Shown: positions 17,094-24,548 of the stretch, in pieces | Layout of the letters: the number at the start of each line of letters is the position of its first letter | Numbering within the stretch: the stretch's first letter is position 1 | DNA from: a virus | Direction: 5' to 3' (one strand) | Length of the DNA: 26,712 nt | IMG/VR virus record: IMGVR_UViG_3300047552_000040 | Coordinates: 1-26,712 of that record | The notes under the pieces: model-generated | What the model saw: the letters and a program-made list of their open reading frames with translations, nothing else | Told to the model about the DNA's origin: nothing | The model's database searches: none | Translations under genes and position numbers: made by a program

Positions 17094-17281
17094 TTGTAAT
17101 CGTCTTTCTGTAAATCGTGTCGAACAATAAGTTCATTTGCTAGGACTACTAGGAATCCTAATCTGCTTTGTGCTTTGTTAATATCGCCTAAGGCGCATGT
17201 AAGTTCATTACGTGCTTTGGCAATCTCACCGAGTAAACTGCGTAACAGTTCATCGTCTGTTTTCCTATCAAGGATCTCCAT
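17090..17281 (-). CDS. Small coiled-coil protein (63 aa) upstream of the tail chaperones
   Basis: A strong AGGAG lies before the ATG at 17281. The product is mostly helical (DDELLRSLLGEIAKARNELT, then KAQSRLGFLVVLANELIVRH) with heptad-like spacing, so it probably forms a small helical bundle. It is the first gene after the terminator and CATAAATA box, and its stop overlaps the G chaperone start (ATGA). I recognise no named family. Because it is coupled to the chaperones it may help tail assembly, but it could also be an unrelated late protein. Confidence 0.7.
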   Translation of the reverse strand: MEILDRKTDDELLRSLLGEIAKARNELTCALGDINKAQSRLGFLVVLANELIVRHDLQKDDYK

Positions 17282-17303
17282 ATCTTTCTCCTATATAACT
17301 TTG

Positions 17304-17311
17304 TATTTATG
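17304..17311 (-). promoter_or_regulatory. T4-like late promoter variant CATAAATA for the chaperone/tape measure block
   Basis: CATAAATA lies 22 bases before the ATG at 17281 and directly after an intrinsic terminator, so it restarts transcription for the tail genes. The terminator-promoter pairing is the best positional support for the motif in the window. Confidence 0.65.
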
Positions 17312-17316
17312 GTATC

Positions 17317-17343
17317 AAAAGAATAGGGCAATAAAGCCCCATT
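17317..17343 (-). terminator. Intrinsic terminator after the tail tube gene
   Basis: On the minus strand AATGGGGC (17343-17336) pairs with GCCCTATT (17329-17322) around the loop TTTATT. The stem is eight base pairs with one G-U pair, and CTTTT follows. It lies about 37 bases after the tail tube stop. It would keep the abundant tube and capsid transcripts from flooding into the chaperone block. Confidence 0.75.
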
Positions 17344-17379
17344 CCCCACTATAGTCCTAAGGTAGACTTGTTAGTGTTA

Positions 17380-17826
17380 TTACGCTACTGTAAAGTCACC
17401 AGTGATAGTGATTGTTACAGGTGTGACCCATACTGGGCTATCAGCAGAAACAGTCGGTGCGAGACCAGTAACGTACCCTTGACCAGAGATTGTTTTTGTG
17501 CCCATTGTGATGGATACATTAGACAATGTCTTGTTAGTGGATAAGCCTTGTACACCTAACTTAGCAGCAGAGCCAGTTGTCGCGCTTGCATTGCCGAAGA
17601 ATGTTAGGTCTTCAACAACTAAGTTAGTGCTAATACTGTTTGTGCTTGTAGTTGCGATGGACAATTTACCTGTCTTGTTCAACTGAGTGTATGTGAAAAT
17701 ATCATTCGCGTTATTAATAGTCACATCTTGTAAAGATGGAACTACCAAATCTCCGACGATACTTGGTACGGATAGCGTAATAACTGGGTATTGACCCGAT
17801 ACGCCTGGAGATACTGTAATTGTCAT
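17380..17826 (-). CDS. Major tail tube protein (148 aa)
   Basis: The product is all beta (TITVSPGVSGQYPVITLSVP, VVEDLTFFGNASATTG, LSNVSITMGTKTISGQGYVT) and ends with VTITITGDFTVA, with the Gly/Thr/Ser/Val bias of siphovirus tube subunits. It lies between the tail terminator and the chaperones, the usual place. AAGGA precedes the ATG by eight bases, and an intrinsic terminator follows the gene, as expected for a highly expressed virion protein. It probably polymerises in rings around the tape measure. Identification rests on order, size and composition. Confidence 0.8.
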   Translation of the reverse strand: MTITVSPGVSGQYPVITLSVPSIVGDLVVPSLQDVTINNANDIFTYTQLNKTGKLSIATTSTNSISTNLVVEDLTFFGNASATTGSAAKLGVQGLSTNKTLSNVSITMGTKTISGQGYVTGLAPTVSADSPVWVTPVTITITGDFTVA

Positions 17827-17838
17827 TTTAAAATTCCT

Positions 17839-18246
17839 TTATTGGTTGGTTAGCATTTTTCTAAAACTAAAATCAAACTTTGTGACTAAGTTGTCACCGC
17901 TATATTCTGCTGTCACTTGACATAAACGATGTATTACACCATCTATATCTTGTGTTAATCTAGCAGTCTTTATAACTGATACCAAGTCCTCATAGTTTGG
18001 TAATAGCAATTTAGCGTCTATAGCGAAGTAAACTGTAACTGTGGTTATCTCATCTACGAATCCGCTACTCTTAAGCGTATCAATAAGTGTCTCTTGTTGC
18101 ACCTGGTCGACGTCAACATAGATATACTTCTTGTTTTGTAGATATAGAGGAGCAGTATTATCTACCCAGGGCAAATTGTCAGAGAGTGTTAGTCCCTTTA
18201 GACTTGCCTTATTGGCAAATAGATAATCGTATATTGCTTGTCTCAT
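17839..18246 (-). CDS. Tail terminator protein (135 aa)
   Basis: The fold pattern (MRQAIYDYLFANKASLKGLT, then YIYVDVDQVQQETLIDTLKS, then DEITTVTVYFAIDAKLLLPN and a closing FDFSFRKMLTNQ) is alpha-beta-beta-alpha-beta, as in lambda gpU and phage tail terminators. It shares one base with the connector gene stop (TAATG) and is followed by the tail tube gene. It caps the finished tail tube and joins it to the head. The assignment is by size, pattern and order. Confidence 0.75.
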   Translation of the reverse strand: MRQAIYDYLFANKASLKGLTLSDNLPWVDNTAPLYLQNKKYIYVDVDQVQQETLIDTLKSSGFVDEITTVTVYFAIDAKLLLPNYEDLVSVIKTARLTQDIDGVIHRLCQVTAEYSGDNLVTKFDFSFRKMLTNQ

Positions 18247-18734
18247 TATCTAATTCTCTTAAGTGTAATCTGACCTGCTTGTTGTTCACTAGCAGATACA
18301 GTACCGTCAGCATTCAAGTCATACCAGTCGCCTGAAGTGATAAGTTCCGAGAAAAGTTGTTGAAACTTTTGTTGATAGAAACCTATCTTCGCATGTTCAG
18401 CACTATCCTCTTTCCCAAAATCTGCGATACTAGGAAGGATGTATGTGTGGAATGCGTAATACACACAAAGATCTGTAAAATCATTTTCACGATTTAGGAT
18501 CAATGCTGCATTAACTTCTGGACTAGCACTAACTGAGTTAGAACCAGTGAGGTTAACCCACCAGTCCGTTGCTCTAATTAAAGTTAGAATGCGTTCAGTA
18601 CTACGGATTAGATGTGTTTCAATAACATCATCAGTAAGTCCTTCATTAGCCTCGAATAGACGTTGGTCTGCGCTGAGTACGTCATTGTACTCTGCGAAAC
18701 TTAAGACTGTTGTTCCTTGTTTAATGAAGGCCAT
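18246..18734 (-). CDS. Head-tail connector with an EF-hand-like loop (162 aa)
   Basis: It follows the capsid gene by 12 bases with GGAG before the ATG. It is helical (DDVIETHLIRSTERILTLIR, then FTDLCVYYAFHTYILPSIAD, then HAKIGFYQQKFQQLF), the pattern of gp6/gp15-type connector proteins that form a ring under the portal. Residues 139-150 read DLNADGTVSASE, which fits the twelve-residue EF-hand calcium loop (D1, N3, D5, G6, hydrophobic 8, E12). The loop may bind calcium and order the C-terminus at the connector interface. The connector role is from position and helical pattern; calcium binding is inference. Confidence 0.75.
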   Translation of the reverse strand: MAFIKQGTTVLSFAEYNDVLSADQRLFEANEGLTDDVIETHLIRSTERILTLIRATDWWVNLTGSNSVSASPEVNAALILNRENDFTDLCVYYAFHTYILPSIADFGKEDSAEHAKIGFYQQKFQQLFSELITSGDWYDLNADGTVSASEQQAGQITLKRIR

Positions 18735-18746
18735 ACGTTACTCCGA

Positions 18747-19595
18747 TTAAGCGTCAGCCAAATCTGCAAGAGAGATCAATTGTACGCCATAAGCGTCATA
18801 CAATTCACCAACACCATAAGTTGCAGTAGCAACCAACTCAGTAGCACGTAAAGAAGCATCGCGCTGTGGCTCGATACGGATATCAGACATAACAGCAAGA
18901 CCCAATGCATCACGGTGGAACAAGCCACCCTTGAATACGTCAGCAACGCCATCTAAATTACCTGTTTCATAAACAGGAACACCGGCCAACATACCAACGT
19001 AACCAGTAGCCATTGCTTGGTTCTGGATCAGACCAGCGTTAGGGTTGCTGTAAGTGCCAGTCAATGCCTTCTTCAAGTCATATGCTTGTTCTGGAGACAA
19101 TACGCAAGCCAATGCGTCACCAGGAACACCAATGGAGCGTAGTTTAGCAACTGCCTTGAAGATCGAAGCAGCAGTCAATTCAGTTGCGTTTGTACCAACA
19201 ACTGTGGAGAAGCCAGCAAACAATGCTAACAAGTCCTTGTCCATTTTACGTGCAATTGCTTCACCGAATAAGCGACCAACGTCAGCAACTACATTAGATG
19301 CAGCGGAGTTAGCAACTAAGTCAGTGATAGTTGTCATGATACCTGCTTCACTAACTGTCAACTGTACTGTACCAGTGGAAACAGAAGTGTTTGTAAGGTC
19401 AGTACCTTCAGCAACACCAGCAGCAGTTTGTGCAGTGTAGATAGGTACGTTTACTGTTAAGCCAGTGCCCATTGGGACGCTGTAGTTCTTAACTAGACCA
19501 CGCATGATGGAACGCTCGCTTGCGACGAACATTGCTTCCTGGATGATCGATGGGATTAAGTCATTAAGACTTGTGGTTGTTGTTTCGTTTGCCAT
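18747..19595 (-). CDS. Major capsid protein, HK97 fold (282 aa)
   Basis: The sequence has the HK97-fold layout: N-terminal helix region (LIPSIIQEAMFVASERSIMR), extended loop (GLTVNVPIYTAQTAAGVAEG), spine helix (VVADVGRLFGEAIARKMDKD), the P-domain helix with VLSPEQAYDLKKAL, then MLAGVPVYETGNL and GGLFHRDALGLAVMSDIRIE at the A-domain. It is preceded by a scaffold gene and followed by connectors. AAGGA lies before the start. The N-terminus has no delta-domain extension, so the separate scaffold does that job. It forms the icosahedral shell. Confidence 0.93.
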   Translation of the reverse strand: MANETTTTSLNDLIPSIIQEAMFVASERSIMRGLVKNYSVPMGTGLTVNVPIYTAQTAAGVAEGTDLTNTSVSTGTVQLTVSEAGIMTTITDLVANSAASNVVADVGRLFGEAIARKMDKDLLALFAGFSTVVGTNATELTAASIFKAVAKLRSIGVPGDALACVLSPEQAYDLKKALTGTYSNPNAGLIQNQAMATGYVGMLAGVPVYETGNLDGVADVFKGGLFHRDALGLAVMSDIRIEPQRDASLRATELVATATYGVGELYDAYGVQLISLADLADA

Positions 19596-19617
19596 TATAA
19601 ATTCCTTTAAGTGTTAA

Positions 19618-20289
19618 TTAGGCTATGCCGTTCTCTTTACGATATTTTGCGTAAATCGCTCGGTCTTCAGGTTTACTCATATCCAATTTGAGTACATCAA
19701 CTTTACCAGGAGCGGAAGAGTTAACATTAGATTTAGAATTTGTCGTTGCGGGAGATGCTTGAACAAAATGCGGATTCGAATCCAGGAACTCGCGCACTAA
19801 GTCTTCAACATGTAATGGTGTACCTTTATCGGAATAACGTACAGCACCCTTGTCATCTACTACCTCAACTTCACCTTCTGCACCTAAGCGTACTTTATCT
19901 GCTAACAAGGCCTTCACTTGATTGGGATTCACGCTACGCAATTGAGCAGCAGCATTTAGCAATGGAGTGTTGATCTTGTATTCCTTGATAACTTGATCTC
20001 GCTTTTGGATCTCAGCATCTTTCTTTTGTGCAAGTTCCTGTAGTGTTTTGTCGAATTCACCACGTTTGAGCATTTGCTCTTGGCGGCGTTGTTCTGCTTC
20101 AGTGCGTAATGTACGAAGTTCTTCGGGATCACCAAGGTCTTCATATGGCTTCAATAGGGTTGCTTGTAACTTGCCCTTTTGTTTTGCCAACATTGCGTTA
20201 ACTTCTGCTTGTGTAAACACACGTTCTTTTGCTTCCTGAGTTTGAGAAGTCTCAGTTACTTCACTATCGCCAATATTTGTGTCGGTCAT
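19618..20289 (-). CDS. Capsid scaffolding protein (223 aa)
   Basis: The product is a highly charged helical protein with a long Lys/Glu/Gln-rich middle (RVFTQAEVNAMLAKQKGKLQ, then RTEAEQRRQEQML and KTLQELAQKKDAEIQKRDQV), an alpha/beta region and a C-terminal tail KPEDRAIYAKYRKENGIA. This is the standard layout of phage scaffold proteins, and it lies directly before the capsid gene. The start at 20289 has only a weak GGA element. Its leader of about 60 bases holds a 12-bp hairpin and starts from a TATAAATA box. No protease gene is seen next to it, so scaffold removal may not need one encoded here. Confidence 0.88.
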   Translation of the reverse strand: MTDTNIGDSEVTETSQTQEAKERVFTQAEVNAMLAKQKGKLQATLLKPYEDLGDPEELRTLRTEAEQRRQEQMLKRGEFDKTLQELAQKKDAEIQKRDQVIKEYKINTPLLNAAAQLRSVNPNQVKALLADKVRLGAEGEVEVVDDKGAVRYSDKGTPLHVEDLVREFLDSNPHFVQASPATTNSKSNVNSSAPGKVDVLKLDMSKPEDRAIYAKYRKENGIA

Positions 20290-20322
20290 TGTTTCCGTTT
20301 AGCCTCTTAAAGAGTAGTTTGT

Positions 20323-20350
20323 GACATATACAGACTATTCTATATATGTC
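20323..20350 (-). other. 12-bp hairpin in the scaffold/capsid leader
   Basis: On the minus strand GACATATATAGA pairs with TCTGTATATGTC across the loop ATAG. There are eleven standard pairs and one G-U pair, which would be a C-A mismatch on the other strand, so the fold suits RNA made from the minus strand. There is no T-run, so it is not a terminator. It sits between the TATAAATA box and the scaffold start and could stabilise the mRNA 5' end or bind a regulator. Confidence 0.7.
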
Positions 20351-20356
20351 GTATTT

Positions 20357-20364
20357 TATTTATA
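20357..20364 (-). promoter_or_regulatory. T4-like late promoter TATAAATA for scaffold and capsid
   Basis: This is a perfect TATAAATA just after the portal stop codon, 67 bases before the scaffold start. The hairpin at 20323-20350 would begin about seven bases into the transcript. Confidence 0.65.
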
Positions 20365-20365
20365 C

Positions 20366-21814
20366 TTACGCTACTATAGCGGTACCAGATATAGCAATAC
20401 CCGGATCTACTTGAGGTGTTACTTCCTCGGCAGCCTCTACAGCAGCATTGTATTCAGCAACTTGAGCCGCAGACATGCCTTGTATGTCAGAAATAGTGTA
20501 ATCATCCTCAAGTAACTTAGCAATCTTATTATCAATAAGCGCAAGTACAGCAGGATCAGACGCCGTATCTTTTGCAGTTTTTAAGTTAGTAAACTCTTGT
20601 TGTTTATCTTGCACGTTAAAACTGTCAGGATACTTAATAACACCATCCCATACATATCCCTGGTACATGGCAAAGAGTTGCCATAGTTGTTCTTCAGCAA
20701 GTTCAAGGTTGTCTGCTTTCTCAGATAATTTCGAGTTCAACAACTGAAATTCCGTGGCCATCGCTACACCAGACAGTACCTTAGCAGTTTTAGCACGAAC
20801 AGAGCCAGTATTACTTTGCATATCAATAGCATCAGTACTTTGCTCAATGGACTTATAGATTGAATCAATAGAGCCACCACTATACTCAAGCAAGTATGGC
20901 TTTAAGCCAGGCTCAAGATTCTCAGGCATATTAATAAGTGAGCCAGCGCCATTACCTGCTACTGTGTCAGGTGTCTTAACTAAAGATGGGTGAGAGTCTA
21001 AGCGAATAGTTTGTTCTGCTTCAGAGATCATGTTGTAGATAAACTTTTGACTGTCAGAAATGTCAGTAATATCACTAACGCCCAACCCACGTACTGGACT
21101 GCGGGATGCATAAGCGATAACAGCAGGAATCTTACCTAATCCATTACGCTCAATAATTTCAGAGTGAATCTTCTTTGCTTCAAAGTCTACTTCCCATGTA
21201 GTAACGGTCTCAGGTGTCCACTGTTTAATAGTTTGTACATCACCATTAACTTCCTCTACGTACTTCAACATCTCTAATTGATAATGACCAACAGCATTGC
21301 GCTTCCAATACCAATCCAATACGCTTAGTGGGCTTAAGACGGATGCATAAGGGCGAACACCCATATTAATTTCATCAGCCCGGGTAATAGCGCCTACGTT
21401 AGGCTTGCTTAGTACAACCCAGGAGTGACCAAATACACTTGCCCAGGTTGATACATCCTTCATGAATGAATCTAAACTGCGACCCTCTAAGTCTGCATCT
21501 TCAAGGAATGCTTGTACTTCTGGTAAGTCAGTTAATACACCAAACTCACGGTCTGCTTCATCCTGGAACATAAAACTGTTATACACAGAGATGATGCTCT
21601 TACAGTGATTCTGCAGTGGAGTAGAGCGAATACGTTCAGCGTACTCTGCGTTAGTTTCTAATTGATAGCGAGTTAAGTAGTTACCTTGTTTATAGTCTAC
21701 TCCGCCCATGTATGAATCAAGCAGGAACTTCCAGTTTGCCCTGTTCTCATTATAGATCAAATTTGTACTACCAATGTTTGATAGTTGTGTATCTAGTGTA
21801 TCTGAAGCGCTCAT
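20366..21814 (-). CDS. Portal protein (482 aa)
   Basis: It lies between the large terminase and the scaffold. N-terminal residues (NENRANWKFLLDSYMGGVDY, then LTRYQLETNAEYAERIRSTP) and the middle (VSTWASVFGHSWVVLSKPN, PLSVLDWYWKR, then GLGKIPAVIAY) give the helix-wing pattern of siphovirus portals. The stem helices follow (DISDSQKFIYNMISEAEQTI, then GVAMATEFQLLNSKLSEKAD). Twelve copies would form the DNA channel and nucleate procapsid assembly. AAGGA precedes the start, with a CTAAATA box 22 bases upstream. The C-terminal 60 residues are low-complexity and acidic. The length is normal for the family. Confidence 0.92.
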   Translation of the reverse strand: MSASDTLDTQLSNIGSTNLIYNENRANWKFLLDSYMGGVDYKQGNYLTRYQLETNAEYAERIRSTPLQNHCKSIISVYNSFMFQDEADREFGVLTDLPEVQAFLEDADLEGRSLDSFMKDVSTWASVFGHSWVVLSKPNVGAITRADEINMGVRPYASVLSPLSVLDWYWKRNAVGHYQLEMLKYVEEVNGDVQTIKQWTPETVTTWEVDFEAKKIHSEIIERNGLGKIPAVIAYASRSPVRGLGVSDITDISDSQKFIYNMISEAEQTIRLDSHPSLVKTPDTVAGNGAGSLINMPENLEPGLKPYLLEYSGGSIDSIYKSIEQSTDAIDMQSNTGSVRAKTAKVLSGVAMATEFQLLNSKLSEKADNLELAEEQLWQLFAMYQGYVWDGVIKYPDSFNVQDKQQEFTNLKTAKDTASDPAVLALIDNKIAKLLEDDYTISDIQGMSAAQVAEYNAAVEAAEEVTPQVDPGIAISGTAIVA

Positions 21815-21834
21815 TAGTATTCCTTGTTCATAGT

Positions 21835-23103
21835 TTATTTAGTACCAATAGAATGGCCCCATCTTTGGATAGCATATGGGTCATACTCTACCTTACGTTT
21901 GACGGGCATTAAGTATTCCACACCATAGCCTATAGCATCATTCATGTGGTCAAAGCCCATAGTTTTATCTGGTACTTGCGTACCTTCCTTGTATATTTGT
22001 TTGTCTAGACACTGAATAACATTCTTGCATTTTGGGTCAATCCATAGTCTAACAGTTCCATCACTAGCACACAATGCAGAGTTTACAGCATTAATACGAT
22101 CACGTACAGGAGGGTGAGAAGAACGGTACTTAACATTAAATTTAGCATTTTGTAATATAGATATATCAGTGCGACCACCTGCACTAGTTTTACGTTGTGC
22201 ACCTGCTGGGTCAGGGAATGCAGTTATACGTTTGTCAGGATAGCGATTATATATTTCCTGTACTAACTCATCTGTATTAGAGGAGTGCATAACTATCTCA
22301 TCTATAATGTGATACCCATCCACCCCATCTCTTGTTACTTTGACCGCGATAGCCGCGCTAATAGGGCTAACGTTAAAGTCACACCAAACGTAAATATCTT
22401 GAGGTAACCCATTAGTAGGAATGTTATAAGTTTTGACATTACGCTCTCTGACGAATCCATAATAGATTTGTCCTGCGTATGTTTCAAACGTTGCGAGGTA
22501 TTCTTGCCTGAACGATCTTTCATCTAAGTCCCTTCGTGCTTGCTCAATTTCCCATTCAGGGACATTACCTCCATCAAGTGTGGTATACAGGAAGGATTTC
22601 CATTCTGGATCCTCTCCTGACATACCACGTTGATATAAATCATAGGACCAGTTTTGTGTTCCATCTGGCGTGCCAATAAACAATGCAGAGCCCTGATGGT
22701 CAGACAATGTAGGACGCAATACTAGATTCCAGGTGTCTGGATGTATCATTGCGAACTCATCCATTACGATGCCATGTAAACCCACACCACGTAAACTATC
22801 CGGATTATCGCTACCACGAAGAGAAATTGTACTGTTATTCCTAAGAGTGAGTGTAAGGTCTGTTTCATTTGCTTTTGCTAACCAGCGTACATCCTGCAAC
22901 TTAAACTTGAGCAAGTTCCACATCACTGCTTTAGACTGCCTGTAAGTTGGGCCCACGTAGAACACACGCTTACCAGGGTAACGTGCAATCTTTGCTAACT
23001 CATTCATTGCTAGGAAGGATTTGCCAAAGCGACGTCCCGCAATCAATACACGAAAGCGGGCATCACAGTTTGAGACTGTTTGCTGTGGGTTACTTAGTGG
23101 CAT
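21835..23103 (-). CDS. terL: Terminase large subunit (422 aa)
   Basis: ATPase motifs: Walker A AGRRFGKS (residues 22-29), Walker B plus catalytic Glu IVMDEF (112-117, D115, E116) and coupling motif FIGTP (142-146). Nuclease motifs: D242 in WCDFNVSP, D298 in FPDPAG and D389 near FDHMND (385-389), the RNase H-type metal cluster. All key residues are present, so it should be active as the packaging motor and headful or end-cutting nuclease. It overlaps the upstream 71-aa gene by 14 bases. Read-through from the small terminase is likely, as no promoter box precedes it. Confidence 0.96.
   Translation of the reverse strand: MPLSNPQQTVSNCDARFRVLIAGRRFGKSFLAMNELAKIARYPGKRVFYVGPTYRQSKAVMWNLLKFKLQDVRWLAKANETDLTLTLRNNSTISLRGSDNPDSLRGVGLHGIVMDEFAMIHPDTWNLVLRPTLSDHQGSALFIGTPDGTQNWSYDLYQRGMSGEDPEWKSFLYTTLDGGNVPEWEIEQARRDLDERSFRQEYLATFETYAGQIYYGFVRERNVKTYNIPTNGLPQDIYVWCDFNVSPISAAIAVKVTRDGVDGYHIIDEIVMHSSNTDELVQEIYNRYPDKRITAFPDPAGAQRKTSAGGRTDISILQNAKFNVKYRSSHPPVRDRINAVNSALCASDGTVRLWIDPKCKNVIQCLDKQIYKEGTQVPDKTMGFDHMNDAIGYGVEYLMPVKRKVEYDPYAIQRWGHSIGTK
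21836..21843 (-). promoter_or_regulatory. Late-promoter-like box ACTAAATA for the portal gene
   Basis: The box overlaps the last codons and stop of the large terminase gene and lies 22 bases before the portal start. CTAAATA-type variants also occur at 26267 and 26308. Confidence 0.45.
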
Positions 23104-23305
23104 TAACTATTACTTCGATATTAGTATACTGTGGTTCATCTAGACTGCCCCAATCAGTATCTACTTCTTCCTCGCTTGATACATTAGCCATATGTCCTTC
23201 TGGAATGTTCTTACGGAAGATAGCATCATAGTTACTTGCATATTTTGCATGATCAGTGGGGCGTTGCTTATCACCCTTGCCTGCTTCTTCATATAACTTG
23301 TCCAT
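23090..23305 (-). CDS. Small conserved phage protein with GKGDKxRP motif (71 aa)
   Basis: A strong AAGGAG lies five bases before the ATG, overlapping the end of the small terminase gene. The N-terminal half (EEAGKGDKQRPTDHAKYASN, then YDAIFRK) matches a short motif found in many small phage proteins, where G-K-G-D-K-x-R-P is followed by an aromatic-rich helix. The second half is acidic. Its function is unknown. Its place between the two terminase genes and its overlap with the large subunit suggest a packaging-related or co-regulated role, which is inference only. Confidence 0.75.
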   Translation of the reverse strand: MDKLYEEAGKGDKQRPTDHAKYASNYDAIFRKNIPEGHMANVSSEEEVDTDWGSLDEPQYTNIEVIVNATK

Positions 23306-23307
23306 GT

Positions 23308-23697
23308 TTACTCCTTAATGTCCAATGCCACTTCCCAAGGTAATACCTTATTGTCGTCAGAGTCGACTGGGTTCTCAGACTGACCAAGTATATTCTTACC
23401 TAGCCATATAAGCATTGTTGCATTACCGCTTAATGCTAACTTGATTTGTGCCTGGCGTAATGACTGCTTAAGGTTTTCCCGGCCTTTTATAAGTTCTTCG
23501 CTAAAATTATATCTAAGTGTATTAGCATCAATACCAATCCAATCACATATTTCAGAATCCTTACAGTTTAAGGCTGCTAGTTGATAGACTTCCTTGGGAT
23601 TAACAGGCTTCTTATTACGACCAACAATAATATGTGGTACTGGTATATCAACCAATTTCTTAGGCTTAGGACCAGTTTTTTTAGGTGAGTCAGTCAT
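23308..23697 (-). CDS. terS: Terminase small subunit (129 aa)
   Basis: The basic N-terminus (KKTGPKPKKL) is followed by a helix-turn-helix (VYQLAALNCKDSEICDWIGI, then DANTLRYNF), a helical oligomerisation segment (LIKGRENLKQSLRQAQIKLA) and the typical NATMLIWLGKNILGQSE. This is the arrangement of phage small terminases, which recognise packaging DNA. It lies directly upstream of the 71-aa gene and the large subunit. The only ATG is seven bases after a TATAAATA box and has no ribosome binding site, so the mRNA from that box would be almost leaderless. Confidence 0.88.
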   Translation of the reverse strand: MTDSPKKTGPKPKKLVDIPVPHIIVGRNKKPVNPKEVYQLAALNCKDSEICDWIGIDANTLRYNFSEELIKGRENLKQSLRQAQIKLALSGNATMLIWLGKNILGQSENPVDSDDNKVLPWEVALDIKE

Positions 23698-23703
23698 ATA
23701 TCT

Positions 23704-23711
23704 TATTTATA
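23704..23711 (-). promoter_or_regulatory. T4-like late promoter TATAAATA ahead of the terminase genes
   Basis: A perfect TATAAATA whose TAA is also the stop codon of the 87-aa gene. It lies only seven bases from the small terminase ATG. Confidence 0.55.
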
Positions 23712-23970
23712 TTAGGGGTTTTACCAGTTCATGCTCACCAGAGAGTGCTCGCCAGTAGGCACCACCTTGTACTGCAATCATAGTGATCATCGTTATGTTA
23801 GGGTGATTCTCAGATACTGCATAACTGTTATAAAGCAATTTGTTCATTTGCTTTTGTAGTGGCTTATTATCCTTGAATGTAAGTGACTGTAGTTGTGGAT
23901 ACTTAAGGAAAGAACTTAAGTTAACTATGAGGTAATTGTAATTCGTGGGGTGTTGTTTCTTTTTACTCAT
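23707..23970 (-). CDS. Hypothetical protein (87 aa)
   Basis: The start at 23970 lies in an ATGA overlap with the methyltransferase stop, with GAGG six bases upstream. The product has a basic N-terminus (MSKKKQHPTNYNYL), helical middle segments with LQKQMNKLLYNS, and a C-terminal stretch PNITMITMIAVQGGAYWRAL. I do not recognise it. It belongs to the accessory block that ends at the small terminase. There are no Cys/His metal motifs, and the hydrophobic stretch is too short and polar for a confident membrane segment. Confidence 0.65.
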   Translation of the reverse strand: MSKKKQHPTNYNYLIVNLSSFLKYPQLQSLTFKDNKPLQKQMNKLLYNSYAVSENHPNITMITMIAVQGGAYWRALSGEHELVKPLI

Positions 23971-24548
23971 ACTTGTCCTCTAATGAATACACCATGGAAT
24001 GCATCGCCATAACATCCATTCTCACCATTGTATGTTTTACTTTCAAACTTACTTTGATCTAGATTAGGTTTCATATAACTTAGTAAGTTCTGTATAGTAA
24101 GCATTTGCGGGTGACCTTCATGTGGTGGAATATTAATCCATTCGAATAGTCTAATAACTGGTGCTGCTTTAAATGCATTACGTAGAATTAGTTCTGGATT
24201 TTGTGAGTGCTGCATACAGTTATAGATCCATACTTCATCAAAGTTAGTTTCATCCACTTCTTCTCCAGGGATGACTTTAACATTTATGTTCTTTGTTTTA
24301 TATCTGTCTTTAGTCCATTGTGGGTAGTTGATTGGATCGCAAACTAGTCCTTCTTTTAAGTTGTATGTCTTTAATAGCATTGATGTTGGTCCACCGCCTA
24401 TATCAAGTATTTTCTTATTGTTTGCATCTAGGGAATAGTGATGTCCTGATAAGTACATTCCCCTTGCATATATAAAATGCTTTGCATCTTCACCGAATGT
24501 ATTTGTGCAATCACCCCAGAAGTCTTCTTCGAAATCTAAATCACTCAT
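23967..24548 (-). CDS. Class I SAM-dependent methyltransferase (193 aa)
   Basis: Motif I is KKILDIGGGPTSML (about residues 45-58), and an acidic residue ends the next strand (LVCDPINY, D71), the ribose-binding position. A further strand and helix follow (FDEVWIYNCMQHSQNPELIL), which takes the place of motif IV, and then VIRLFEWINIPPHEGHPQML. This is the layout of a small-molecule or sugar methyltransferase rather than a DNA methylase: there is no DPPY or PCQ motif. I chose ATG 24548, eight bases inside the glycosyltransferase end, because an AAGGA precedes it; a longer frame from 24644 would overlap that gene by over 100 bases. It probably acts with the glycosyltransferase to decorate a glycan. 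Confidence 0.8.
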   Translation of the reverse strand: MSDLDFEEDFWGDCTNTFGEDAKHFIYARGMYLSGHHYSLDANNKKILDIGGGPTSMLLKTYNLKEGLVCDPINYPQWTKDRYKTKNINVKVIPGEEVDETNFDEVWIYNCMQHSQNPELILRNAFKAAPVIRLFEWINIPPHEGHPQMLTIQNLLSYMKPNLDQSKFESKTYNGENGCYGDAFHGVFIRGQV

